Source: Linum tenue
Taxonomy: Eukaryota > Streptophyta > Magnoliopsida > Malpighiales > Linaceae
Direction: 5' to 3'
Length of the DNA: 64,000 nucleotides
Assembly (NCBI GenBank): GCA_946122785.1
Contig: CAMGYJ010000011.1
Coordinates: 34,188,513-34,252,512, forward strand
Shown here: positions 1 to 10,930 of the stretch, piece after piece
Layout of the letters: each line of letters opens with the position of its first letter
Numbering within the stretch: the stretch's first letter is position 1
Notes under the pieces: model-generated
Told to the model about the DNA's origin: nothing
Seen by the model: the letters and a program-made list of their open reading frames with translations, nothing else
The model's database searches: none
Translations under genes and position numbers: made by a program

Positions 1-534
1 GGTTTCGCATCACGTTATCTTCGATGGTTTCTTCGGAGGATTTGTTTTTTGGGACAGTAGAATCCTAATGGCCCGTTCACTTGGCAAATGAACGAGGCAT
101 AAGAGTTGGGAGATGAGGAGTGGTGAAGTTGGAATTACTTTCTACTCAATCTCAGCAACTATCACAACAGCGAAACAACCCCTAATTATCTCCCCAACTA
201 CAATTTTTGAGAGGTCAAGAAACCAACAGGCTGGAGCTCATATGTTCCTCACCTGAATGAGGAAGAAGGGATGAAATTTTATTCCATTTTTTTTTAATTT
301 GCCCCTTTTTCTTTTATATTACTAAACTTTTTACTCTGATGAACATGCGAGACTTTATGAATCCATGAGAGACATCGAAAGAGGGTTGGGAGTGGAGATG
401 GTGTTTGCCCACTACGCAAGCAATTTGCAAAAGAAGACTTAAAAGCATAATTATGTATAATTAGTTGTAACGGGTTGCAAGTAAGCCAAATATTACTCAC
501 AATCTTTATTATTTATTTCTTTTCCTGAATTATC
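1..534. other. No recognisable gene
   Basis: I see no conserved coding segment, terminal repeat or RNA gene here. The only frames are short and AT-rich. The stretch lies just upstream of transposase remains, so it may be the decayed 5' part of the same MULE, but nothing in it shows this directly. Confidence 0.4.
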
Positions 535-1520
535 TTGTTTGATATGCCTAACTCATGTGATTTTGTTCATTTTATTGTGCCAGACCAAGAAAAACACATG
601 TACAAGTTTGAGCATCAAGTTGAGCAATTTAAGAAGATGACCATTGATAGAAATATTACATGTATTAATTGGGTTGAGAAAAATCAAATTCGTTGGAGCT
701 TAGCATGTGGTAACAATAATGGTGGGCATCGATGGTCTATCATGACATCGAATATGGCTGAGAGCATCAATGGTGTTTTCAAAGGCATTCAATCACTTCT
801 TGTTGCCTCCCTAGTGCAACACATTGGTGAATATTGAAGAATTTTGACAAGTGGATGATTGAGATTGAAGCACACATCACAAGAGGTCATTCACCGTGAA
901 ATGCGAAGAGCTAATGAAAAATAATGCGTAAAAGGAAGTTGGACGTTCAATGACGGGATTGATCAACATAAGTGCATCTATGTAGTTCAGACTCCCCCCC
1001 AATAATTTCAACATGACTGGTTCAAACACACTCACTGTGCACTTTGATGACAACAACCGAATGGGGTTTTGCACTTGTGGGAAGTTCCAAGGACATAAAA
1101 TTCCTTGCTCTCATGCTATTGCAGCTTGCAACCGAATGGGGGCTCACCCATATAGGTTTGTAAACGACGTCTATAAGCTTGATAGAGTATTGACTTGTTA
1201 TGGGATAAGTTTCCCACCTCTTGATGAACCTAAAGGTTGGAAGAAGCACAATGGGCCTACACTCCATCCTGATCTACACATGATTAGAAAGCCGGGTAGG
1301 CCACGATCTACAAGAATTCACAACAAGATGGATTGGCCACGGGAGGGTGTAGCTCAACAAGTGTGTGGATAATGTAATCAGTTTGGCAATAACACATCAA
1401 CTTGTGGTGGTCAAGCAAGTTCAAGTGGGAGTCGTAGAAGAGGAAGTGGTGGTCAATGACGTGTACGTGGTAGTCATGGAAGAGGAAGTGGTGGAAATCG
1501 ACATGGATAGTAATCTTAGT
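535..1520 (+). pseudogene. Decayed MULE (MuDR-type) transposase, C-terminal half
   Basis: A MULE transposase cuts and moves DNA flanked by terminal inverted repeats. The piece at 535-837 carries the end of the transposase core, with the family signature 'MTSNMAESINGVFKG'. The piece at 1013-1372 carries a SWIM zinc finger: 'CTCGKFQ' followed by 'IPCSHAIAAC'. A third piece, after 1365, reads as a CCHC-like zinc knuckle (CG-stop-CNQFGNNTSTC) followed by Gly/Ser/Arg-rich repeats ending near 1510. The order core, SWIM, knuckle is that of plant MULE transposases. The frame is broken between 837 and 1013, by a stop inside the knuckle at about 1371, and again near 1458. The N-terminal half and catalytic Asp residues are not visible. 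It is not a functional gene. Confidence 0.8.
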
Positions 1521-1759
1521 CTTATTTTAAATGATGTGGCAGTTGTTGTTTGAAGTAGTAAGCGTTGCGTATGAGAGTTGTTTATGTTCTAATATTAGAT
1601 GATGTGATAGTTATTATTTGAAGTTACAATAGTTGTTTATGTTCTGACAATAGTTTCATACATCACGATTGTCCACAAAATGATTAAAAAAAATATCGCA
1701 TACATCACGAATGTCCACAAAATGATAAACAAAATAGTCTAATAAAAGTAAATCATACA

Positions 1760-3101
1760 TAAACAAGTCTAACAACCACCATGATGGCCACCTAAATGGC
1801 CGCCAGTGCCACACCTCACTAGATGCCTCGTCCGTGGAGGTAGTCCTAGATCTAGATGATCCTCGGGTTGGGTCTCACCTCGCTCCAATGTCTTCTATGT
1901 GCAAAATATCCCATGCCCCTACGTCCACATCTGGTCAAGTAAAGGTTGATCCTCTGACTGCTCAAACCATTGTGAAGCCTGAGTATCCACGGGCCTGAGT
2001 TTGTGTGTATGCCACGTGAACCATATAAGTTCATGTATCTGCCTCCCTAGTATCATGTTGAGGTGTATGGAAGTCATCAACAACATATGAAGAGGATGGC
2101 CATGGTCATGTAGTGTCATGCATGATGTGTTGTTGTGATGTGTTACTAGGAGTCGATATGAAGTGATGTAGACTGATCTGGGATGAAATGTCGAAGGAGG
2201 CACCAGTATGTACTGCTGGTGGTAAGGATGCAAGGTAGCTAGACTATCAATGGAACGACTACTCAAAACGTCGGTGACTGCTCGGCCCTATATCTGTACG
2301 TTGGATCTCGGTCCAACTACGGACACCACTGCACACAAACATTGGTCACATTTTATTTTATCTAAACCTAACCAATGAAAGAAAACCCAAAATTGAATGT
2401 AACATACTAACCACGATGTGTGACACCTCGTTGAAAAACAACTTACAATCTTGGAAATAGTCGCCTTGCTAACTGGTGTTGGCTGGAAGCCATCAATCAC
2501 CATGTGGGTGAGCATAAGCAGTGATAGGCTGTCAAGACTCTGTATCCACTGCTACTATCTGGAAATCGCTCCCATACCTAGATCTGGAGTAAGTTGACCT
2601 ATCCAGAGGGTCACCGCCTAAAGATGCAGATTATGTCATCAGCAACGCTGACCTAATCAACTCATGGTACAAGTAAGCTAAAACATCTGCTCCCCATGCA
2701 AACTGTCCAACTATCGTCCAATCATCCAACAAGAGCAGGTGTTGTAGGTGCACCATCGATCCAGACCAACCGAAAAATAATAGCAGAGATAGAGCATACG
2801 CTCGTGCAAACTACCCTATGATCTCTGGAGTAGAGTTCGTCGACAGCTGACCAAATGTCTGCCTAAGCTAAGTCATCCTAATTAGCCTGTCAGTAAGAGC
2901 TCGTCCTAAGAGTGTCACGCACATCACTGACCAATCCTCATTTGGTATATCTAGCATGACGGGATCACCGTCTATCGCTAGATGAGTCAATGTCGCAATG
3001 TCCTCAAGAGTGATCGTACACTCACTGAACGACAAGTGGAAAGTCGACGTCTTGGACCACCAATGCTCAACGAGCGTAGTGATCAGACTTGCATCAGTAG
3101 T
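1760..3101 (-). pseudogene. Plant mobile domain (PMD / MAIN-like) pseudogene, main part
   Basis: Reading from 3101 downward, the translation contains 'DASLITTLVEHWW', 'TSTFHLSFSECTITLED' and 'LAIDGDPV'. These match the conserved core of the plant mobile domain (aminotransferase-like; MAIN and MAIL1 family), where the usual form is LITALVERWRPETHTFHLP...ITLEDV. Further down, after a stop near 2868, 'ARAYALSLLLFF', 'MVHLQHLLLLDD' and 'GADVLAYLYHEL' continue the domain. Later segments (about 2266-1850, Tyr/His-rich) look like the variable C-terminal tail. Several stops and frame changes break it. The 5' end is displaced to 11093-11160 by the hAT-like insertion at 3102. PMD genes are found in host genomes and inside MULE and gypsy elements; tail-to-tail placement with the MULE transposase suggests a transposon origin. 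The lower boundary is uncertain. Confidence 0.7.
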
Positions 3102-3967
3102 TAAGGATGACAATTGGTCGGGTTGGGGCGGGTTTTGCCAAACTCAAAGCAAAACCCATGGGTTTATCTGACAAAAAAATTGGGGTAAAACCCGTTGGGT
3201 TTGAAAAACTCAAACCCAACCCAGCCCGCTAAGGATCCGTGGATTTTTTTGGTAAATTTGTTCAATAATAATTAATAAGAACAACACTGTATCTCCATGA
3301 TCCTCGCCACGTCAAGACCTCTGAATTTGCATTTCCCCCCAATCCAAAACCCCAAATTAGTAATTACACTTTATTCTACAATTGGGAGTTCTAGAATTGG
3401 GTAATCGAAAAGAATCAACTCTAAAAATCAATCAACTCTTTCTTACCTGGATGAACACGTCAGAGATAGCAGAGCTCCAGACGATGGCGACATTTTGGTG
3501 GTGGACGTCGGACATCGGTCTCCTGGTCGAGGTAGGAGGGAGGAATGGTGGGACTGGCCGGGATGGGAGTCGGAGGGGCAGACAATCGGAGGCAGAGGCG
3601 CAATCCGAATAGAGGAGGAGTAGGGGAATAGTGGGATGAGAAGGGACGGTACTCGAGTTGACGTAAGGCGGAGGTGTAGGCAGATGAAAGGAGGAAAGGG
3701 GGTTGGAATGGCAGGAGTTGGGTCTGGGTCCTTGGGAGGGCGGCGAGACAAGAATTGGAAATCACAAAGAGTGATGGGCGACGGCCAGGGAGTCCCTAGA
3801 GGCGGAGTCACAAATCGCCATTTAGTGTTAACTGTTAAGGGGTGTGGCCGCCCAATAGGTCTAGGATTGGGGGAAATGGAATTGGGAAATGTTAGGGAAT
3901 ATGGATAATCTTGGGGATTTAGGTTTAAGGGGTGTGGGTGTGATCGGGTATCCACGGGTTGGGTACC

Positions 3968-5335
3968 TGATAGACCGATAACTACACATGTTTTCACCCC
4001 TATTCTGAAGCCGTTTGAGATGTTGATTCTCGTGTTTTAAGCCGATTTCACACTAGGTTGTGTGTTTATGTCATATTTCAGGACCCGGCGTTGGAATCGA
4101 GGCGGAGAAACGAGTTCTGGGTCGAAAGGAGCAAAGTTGGGACAAAGTGGGCTGCAGGAGGAAAATACCCGGTCAGGTGGCCAAATACCCGACCGGGTAT
4201 TTATCATTTTGGGCGCCCGTGGCCACCCGACCGGGTATTTATCATTTTGGGCGCCCGTGAGAAACAGAGAGGGGCCCGGGCGTGAAGCTAAAATCCCCGG
4301 TCGAGGATTATTGGAGCAGACCGGGGATTTTCCCTCGACCAAAACGCGCGTTTTAAATAATACCCGGTCGAGACCCAAAATACCCGACCGGGTGTCGCGA
4401 CAGGCAGCAGATTTAAGGGAAAAGAGGGCTGCAAATCAAAGGTTCCAAGTTTTAGAGAGACAGAGCGATTCCTAGAGAGAGAAAGCGACGAACCAGAGTT
4501 CCCACGTGCCATAGCTTGATCTTCATCACCATTGGAGCCCGACTTGAGCTTGGAGAAGTGCCGATTGTCAACAAGGAGCAGAAATCCATCCTTCACAGTA
4601 TGATTTCCGCGTCTGAATCTGCTTTTGCTTCTCTCTCCATGGAGTAGTCTCCCCATTCATCTGGGTATGGGGAACCCTAGATTTGTATGTTAGGTCTGAT
4701 TGTATGAACCCAAGTACAGAGTTTATGAATTGATTATATTCGATTGAGGTTTGAATGATTGAATGACTTGAATCCTGATCAAATTCCTGTTGTTTCTGCT
4801 TTGACCTAGAACGAGAATATCTGCCTAGGTTGATAGAGCATCCTGAATTGAAGGTAGGGAGTTGGTGACTTTAGTCGAGGAGCCAACTCACTATTCTGTA
4901 CCGAATTCATTTCGGTAGTCGAGGTTTTGTTCGTTAGGACCTCAATCTGTTTACTCTGGTGGAGGTTAGTCGCCCGCTAGAGACTCAGATTGAGAGGGTC
5001 TGGAGACCTTTAGTCGAGACTTCAGACTGTTTTAGAACCTTCCACAGTATAACTTTCATGAAAACTGAACTTGGTAAATTGCAATCTGGCTTAATTGCAA
5101 TCTAGGGGGAACCATATCCGGGTGACCTCTCTCGACTTGAAAACAACCGTTTAACTTGCTTTGTGTTTTTGTTTGTTCGAACCTGCACTAAAGTTTCACT
5201 GTTAGATAACAAGAATTCACCGAGTAGTCATCAAATCTAGGACCCGGGTTGACAATAAAACCCAAACCCTCTATACTACGCTTTAGGAAGTGGTTATACT
5301 TGGCCATTTTCTAGAGTGACAGTAGGAGTGAGTCA
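3968..5335 (+). repeat. 5' LTR of Athila-type copy A
   Basis: This 1368-bp LTR runs from TGATAGACCG to GTGAGTCA and has TG...CA ends. It aligns along its whole length with the LTRs at 27560-28904 and 37774-39138. It holds palindromic modules at about 4160-4400, including a tandem duplication of roughly 38 bp around 4194-4258. Confidence 0.88.
4160..4400. repeat. Hairpin cluster inside the 5' LTR of copy A
   Basis: The perfect stem AAATACCCG-AC-CGGGTATTT lies at 4183-4202, with partial copies near 4225-4240 and 4377-4392. A second stem pairs AAAATCCCCGGTC near 4290 with GACCGGGGATTTT near 4332. Equivalent hairpins recur in both LTRs of copy B and, in array form, upstream of ORF3. Confidence 0.8.
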
Positions 5336-5341
5336 AGTTTT

Positions 5342-5359
5342 TAGCGTTGTTGCCGGGGA
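5342..5359 (+). other. Primer binding site of copy A (tRNA-Asp type)
   Basis: TAGCGTTGTTGCCGGGGA lies just after the LTR. It matches TGGCGCCGTTGCCGGGGA, the complement of the plant tRNA-Asp 3' end, at 15 of 18 positions. The three differences are all G-to-A or C-to-T transitions. Copy B has the perfect form. Confidence 0.8.
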
Positions 5360-5484
5360 GAGGCTAGGTTGTTGAAGAAAAGTGATTTCTGTTACTTTAG
5401 CATTTTCATTTTCGCATTGAGTGTTTGTTCTTTCCCACTTGTGCCTTCACGGGTTTGCATTGCTTGATTGTGTGCAGATAGTGC

Positions 5485-8400
5485 ATGACCCGTAGCCAGT
5501 CGGGAGGTTTACTGCCGTTGGATCCAGAGATTGAACGCACCTGCCACCAACTTAGGAGACAACAGCGAGCTAGACTGGCTACGGTAGAGCGCATAGACGG
5601 CCAATTGAGCAGCGATTCCGAGGACGAGTACGAGATGGAAGGCGATCACAACCCACCTCCGGCGAATCAGCTCTTGGGGATCGACCCCAATCCCTAGGGA
5701 GATGGGGTTCATCATCATCCACCACCACCGGGTCCCACCTTGGAGTACTACTACACTCCACGGATTGCTGACATCCGCCCGGTCATCCTCTATCCGCCCA
5801 TTCCAGCAAACAACTTCGAGATCAAGCCATGCTAGATTCAACTCATTACATCCTCTATCCAGTTCCATGGCTTGAAGGATGAGGAGGCCCGGGTGCATCT
5901 TTCCCGTTTTCTGCAGCTGACGAACGGGTTCAAGCTGAACGGTGTCCCGGATGACGCAATCCGCCTTCACCTCTTCCCCCATTCTCTGGCGGGGAATGCT
6001 AAGAGGTGGTTGGAGACCCAGCCCCCATTGTCCATCACTTCTTGGGACGATCTGGCAGACAAGTTCGTGCACAGGTACTATCCGGCATCGAAGACCACAG
6101 AGATTCAGAGGGAGATCACTCACTTCCGCCAAGAGCCAGACGAGTCACTTCGTGATGCATGGGAGCGGTACATGGGATATTTCTGGCAGTGTCCCCATCA
6201 TGGCTTCAGTGATCCATTCACAGTGGGGAACTTCTACAGTGCCCTCTCCTCGGATAGCCAGAGGGTGATTGAGTCTCTATGCTCAGGAGGGGATATTCTC
6301 ACTAAGACTCCACCCGAGCTGAACCAGATGATCAGTACCCTGGCTGCCCGAGATCATTCCTGGGGGCAGAGCAGCAGAGGCAGAAATTCCCGGGACCGGG
6401 GTGTGCACGCTATGGAGGCCAGGTCCGGGTTAGAGGAGCAGATGGCTGAGTTGGTGCAGACATTGAAGCAGCCCAGCAGTCTTCTTCCGGGCCGAGGTAC
6501 AGCTACGCCTCCAGTAGCTCAGTGTTAGTGGTGTGAGAGTCCGAATCATCTGGTGGAGGACTGTCAGGCCATGAGAGAGTCCTCTACTCCCCAAGAACAG
6601 GTGGACTTCATCGCCAATGCTCGGCGCCTTGACCCATATAGCAATACCTACAATGAGGGGTGCCGCCAGCATCCCAACTTTGCCTGGAACAGCAACACCA
6701 CTAAACCACCTGGTTTCCCAGCACCAGCGGGTGGTTTTCAGCAGAGACAGCCCTTCCAGGCTAGGCAGGGGCCACCACCACTGCAATAGCCCTACCAGCC
6801 TAGGCAGGAGCAGCCATTCCAGCAGCCCCAGCGTCAGTATGCCGAGCCAACAGCAGCCCCAGCTCCCGATAACTAGATGACCGAGCTGAAGAATATTTTG
6901 GCGGCATTCATGACCACCAGCCAGGCGAATTTCACAAGGGTGGACCAGAGCATAGCCTCTCTGGAGGCAGGACAGAGGAACCAGGGTGCCATTTTGCAAG
7001 ATTTACAGAACCAAGTTGGTGCCATAGCTCGCCAAATTACTACCCGGGCCCCGGGGACTCTACCTGCCACCACCGTCCCCAATCCACGTAAGCCGCTCCA
7101 GCCATAGTTAGTAAAATACGGTACGGGAAAGTTACGGATGTAATACGTACGGGTATTTTACTTCATCTCTAAGCTAATGTTACGTTTAATAGTACGTTAA
7201 TAGTCATAAATATATAAAATAAATTATTTTTTAAAATAAATAAATATATAAATAATAGTAAAGTTAACAATTTAATTCATTAAATACGGATATAAAACGT
7301 GTTATACGGATTTTATACGTGTTTAGTACGGGAGCCACCAAATGAACGGACAAAAATGAAACGGCTTGACAAAAATACAGATACAGAAGTTTTAAACGGA
7401 TAAAGTACGTACGAGTACATATACGTGTATTAAACGGAGTATTTACTATGCCATCTATACCAGGAGCAGCAAGACCACTACCGCTGATCCTGCCCCGGCC
7501 TCGCAGGAAGAGCCTCTACCTGCTTCAGCACTTCCAGCCGATGATTCAAAAGCGCGGGTGGAGAAGGAAGCCCCCTGCTCCTAAGCCAAAACCAGTGGTT
7601 AAGGAGCATGTGCCCCAGCTTCCCTTACCCACTCGCCTACATAAAGATAAGCTGGAGACTGAGTTTGCCAAATTTATGGCAATGTTGAAGCAGCTTAACA
7701 TCAGCGTACCATTTGTGGAGGCATTGTCGAAGATGCCCAAGTACGCAAAGTTCATGAAAGATCTCCTCACCAGCAAGAAGAAACTTGGGGATCTCTCGAC
7801 ACTGCTGCTGAGCGAGGAGTGTTCTGCTATCCTACAGAACAAGTTGCCCGAAAAGCGCAAGGACCCAGGGAGTTTTACTATCCCTCTTACTATTGGCAGC
7901 ATGCATGTAGGCAAGTCCTTGGCGGACCTAGGCGCTAGCATAAATGTCATGCCATATAAGTTGTTTAAGAAGCTAGACCTAGGTGAACTTAGCCCTACTA
8001 GGATGAGCATTCAGCTAGCTGATCGTTCCGTTGTGCATCCTAGGGGTAGAGGACCTGCTTGTTAATGTGGGTGCATTCACATATCCTGTTGACTTTGTTA
8101 TTCTGGATATAAATGAGGATGTGGATGTGCCTTTGATTTTAGGGAGACCATTTCTTGCCACCGCCAAGGCACTTATTGATGTGCATGATGGTAATCTGAT
8201 CCTGCGTGCTGGAAATGAACAAGCTACCTTTTCTGTGACTGAATTCGATCACTGTGCTATGATTGATGTCACACCTGTGCATGCTATTTCTGACCAGGTA
8301 CACGAGCCTGTCGTGTATCCTTCTGCACCTCTCATTTTGCAGGATCCCCCTCTCGCTCCTTTGCCGCCACTCCCCCCAGCCTCACCGCCGAATAAAAAGC

Positions 8401-8663
8401 TCAAAGAGGAGTGGCGGCCGAAGCAGCCGGTTGCCAAGCCTGCACGGAAGAAAGGTGGAGACCACTATGAGCTGGTCCCACCTCCTACATCACGATCACC
8501 CTGGCCATCTGCATAGTCACTTGCATGCATTCTGCCGGATGGCCAAGTCGAGCTAACCAATGCTGGTGGTTGCACCCGTCGGGTGAACGGTCACCATCTG
8601 AAGCTGTACCTCAAGAGTGACGTGGATCCGCTCTGGGAGGCACCTGTTCTCGCGGACCCTTAG
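5485..8663 (+). pseudogene. gag-protease-pol-tail reading frame of copy A (broken)
   Basis: The frame starts with the leader 'MTRSQSGGLLPLDPEIE', meets a TAG at 5695-5697 that copy B shares, then runs through a retrotransposon gag domain ('HLFPHSLAGNAKRWLETQ', 'ETQPPLSITSWDDLADKF') at about 5870-6350. The zinc-knuckle region (CxWCESPNHLVEDC) has a TAG near its start. The retropepsin-like core has 'ADLGASINVMPYKLFKKL' at about 7920. The tail 'VELTNAGGCTRR...LKLYLKS' before the stop at 8661-8663 resembles the C-terminus that follows integrase in Athila-type pol. Private damage in this copy: TAG at 5833, 6526, 6787, 6874 and 8514, the MITE at 7106-7449, and a 5-bp deletion causing a frameshift near 8045. 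It would supply capsid and protease if intact. Confidence 0.82.
7106..7449. mobile_element. 344-bp AT-rich MITE inside copy A
   Basis: Comparison with copy B, which lacks it, shows an insertion flanked by GCCAT on both sides (7101-7105 and 7450-7454). The ends are roughly inverted: TTAGTAAAATACGG at the left, and CGGAGTATTTACTA at the right, which reads TAGTAAATACTCCG on the other strand. It is rich in ATACG/TACGT words and has no coding capacity. The superfamily is uncertain; a 5-bp duplication does not clearly match hAT (8 bp) or PIF (3 bp). Confidence 0.65.
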
Positions 8664-8885
8664 TTCCGCCATGGGCGTCCAGCTAAAAGACGGTAAAGAA
8701 GCGTTTGTGGGGAGGCAACCCCACCACGGTTTGCATTTCTTTTTCCCTTTTTTCTGAGTTTTTGTGTCGTGTCGAGTCAGTTGCATGTCTGTAGTGAAGT
8801 TCGATCGTCTGTGATGCCTCGATTTGGTGTTTTCATGCAGGAGAGGTTGAAATTTTGGGCGAATGAGATTTTTGGCCGATTTGGG

Positions 8886-9298
8886 GGGAAACACCCGGTC
8901 GTGGGCCAAAAAAACCCGACCGGGTATTTTTGGTCCACGATCGGGGCCCCCTTTGTTTCTCGGGGTGAAAAAAGGGAAATACCCGACCTCGTCCCAAAAA
9001 TACCCGACCGGGTATTTTTTATTCCAGCCCGGGGATTCTCAAGGCCTTGAACGCAGCGTTTTCCAAAAATACCCGACCTCGTCCCAAAATTACCCGACCG
9101 GGTATTTTTGGTTCGAGGGCGGGGATTTTGCAGCGTTTCCCAAAAATACCCGACCTTGACCCAACTTTACCCGACCGGGTATTTTTGGCTCAAGGTCGGG
9201 TATATTATTGCACTCGATACGCTGCGTTTAAAACCCCGGTCGTGGGTTCAAAAATACCCGATCGGGGATTTTTGCTATTTAAAGCAAACCCCCGGTCA
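8886..9298. repeat. Hairpin array upstream of ORF3, copy A (five modules)
   Basis: Five modules start near 8891, 8977, 9065, 9143 and 9231, at 78-88 bp spacing. Each centres on TACCCGACCGGGTA or a close variant and has outer arms that pair with each other. In the fourth module ATACCCGACCTTGA pairs perfectly with TCAAGGTCGGGTAT. In the first, CGTGGGCC pairs with GGTCCACG through one G-T wobble. The array lies in the non-coding stretch between the pol tail and ORF3. Confidence 0.85.
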
Positions 9299-9857
9299 GT
9301 TTCTCTCTCTACCCTCATTTTCCAAAAATTTCCCTCTCTCTTCCTCTCAAATCCTCTCCCCTCTCTCCTCTGCCGCCGCCTCCGGCCGCCGCCGGTCGTC
9401 GCCGGTCACTTTCCGGCGACCCTCCGGCGACTTTCCGGCCATTTTCCGGCGAGCCTCCCGGACAACTTTTTGGCTCCCTCTGCGTCCCTCACCCAGTCCT
9501 AGCTACAGTTCTACTTGCGTGTCCAGGTGTGTTTCTTATTAATTACTCTTTTTCTGGAGAATCGAACTGTAGATTGTAGGACCGAGAACTGTGTTTGCAT
9601 GCCTGATTTAGAGTAGGGTGAGGGATGTTTTGATTATGCATGGATTTATATGTGGTATGTGTGCTGCCCGTGTACTTAATGTGGATGCTTCTGTGGTCTT
9701 GCCTTGATTCCGGTTGAGTTGCTTGCGATTCGACCGGCTGTGCCTATAACTGTTAGCCTAGGTGATCCTTGAGTGTGGGGGAAGTGATGAACCCATGCTG
9801 CTGGTCCTGACAAAATTTTTCTTGGCTCCACCTTTGGTTTGTTAATTTTGCAGGACC

Positions 9858-10784
9858 ATGTCCCTCGACTATCCCTTTGTGCAGGGTCTGCGCCTGCACC
9901 CGGATTACGCGGACCAGTTCCGCAAGGTGATTCGGGGGAAACTAGAGCGCCACCACCATCTTGAGTGGGCCATGTTCGAGCAGCTCCACTGCATGCCGGA
10001 CATCACCGCGATTGGCGGACGCTGCTGACTATAGACGAGCCCACCTTCACTGAGCTGGTGTGGGAGTTCTACACCACATTCCAGTACGATAACAGGGCAG
10101 CCTGGGACTCATATGTAGTGAAGTTCAGGCTGGGCGGATACCCCCGGGAGCTGACCATTGACGGGTTGGCCCATGCTTTGGGGATCGAGTACAACCCTTT
10201 CGACAGCCACGAGGTGGAGGTTGCACACCCGACGGACTGGAACCAGGATGAGTTCTACCGCAAGATAGCCCGCCGCGACTATGCCCAGGACTTCTTCGAC
10301 CCTGGCCAGACATATGTTCGCTCTCTCAAGCCGGCGTGGCACATCCTGAACCTGCTCATCACCCGCTCCATCGTCCCCAACGTCACCGGCTCGCACAAGA
10401 TCCCGAAGCGGGTGCTCTATGCTATGTATTCGATGAGGGACCCGGAGCATATGTTGCATTTGGGTTCTTTCGTGGCCACCACCTTCTCCCGGTGCCACAG
10501 GAAGCCCAAACATCTCTACTGTGGTCCCCTGATCACTCGTGTGGCGCGCCATTTCAACATCAGGTTCCAGGGACTCCGTGATTCTTCTGCACAGGGCGGC
10601 TCCACCCCCCTCAGCCGGGATGTGCTCCACAATGCACTCCTCCTGACCACTGACGGCACCCGCACTTGGGTCGATGGGCTTTCCCTGCCTCCTGAGGAGG
10701 TTTTTGATCTCGATGAAGACGAGGAGGATGCTGACTACTCCGGTGAGGAGGAGGATGAGGATGATGATGATGATGACGGGGGCC
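9858..10784 (+). pseudogene. Athila-type ORF3, copy A, frameshifted and truncated
   Basis: The ATG at 9858 starts 'MSLDYPFVQGLRLHPDYAD', matching the ORF3 start in copy B. A small deletion near 9995 shifts the frame; the rest is open in another frame (about 10009-10784) and reads 'LTIDEPTFTELVWEFYTTF', 'GGYPRELTIDGLAHALGIEY' and 'NLLITRSIVPNVTGSHKIP'. This is the putative plant transposon protein / ATHILA ORF-1-type domain, function unknown. It ends in the acidic Asp/Glu run, where a deletion fuses it to the 3' LTR, so the Gln-rich C-terminal half seen in copy B is missing. Confidence 0.8.
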
Positions 10785-10930
10785 AAAGTTTCACTACTAG
10801 ATAACAAGAATTCACCGAGTAGTCATCAAATCTAGGACCCGGGTTGACAATAAAACCCAAACCCGCTATACTACGCTTTAGGAAGTGGTTATACTTGGCC
10901 ATTTTCTAGAGTGATAGTAGGAGTGAGTCA
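10785..10930 (+). repeat. 3' LTR remnant of copy A (last 146 bp)
   Basis: These 146 bp align with 5190-5335 of the 5' LTR, starting at AAAGTTTCACT and ending GTGAGTCA, then GTACC. The first roughly 1.2 kb of this LTR and the preceding internal region are deleted. Confidence 0.87.

Larger units (their letters stand above)
3968..10930 (+). mobile_element. Non-autonomous Athila-type Ty3/gypsy element, copy A
   Basis: The 5' LTR begins TGATAGACCG and the preserved 3' end finishes GTGAGTCA. The element is flanked by the 5-bp duplication GTACC (3963-3967 and 10931-10935). A PBS related to tRNA-Asp follows the 5' LTR. Internally it has gag, an aspartic protease, the C-terminal tail of pol and an Athila-type ORF3. 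RT, RNase H and integrase are absent. A deletion joins the acidic stretch of ORF3 to the last 146 bp of the 3' LTR. A 344-bp MITE sits inside the gag/protease region. Frameshifts and TAG stops make it defective. It is older and more decayed than copy B at 27560. Confidence 0.88.

Noticed and set aside
3443..3997. Pro/Ser-rich minus-strand frame of 184 codons
   Set aside because: It lies within the hAT-like element and reflects its skewed composition; no domain is visible.
8886..9298. CRISPR-like array of short palindromic repeats
   Set aside because: The modules vary in length and sequence, have no unique spacers of constant size, and lie in a plant retrotransposon. They are hairpin repeats, not a CRISPR.
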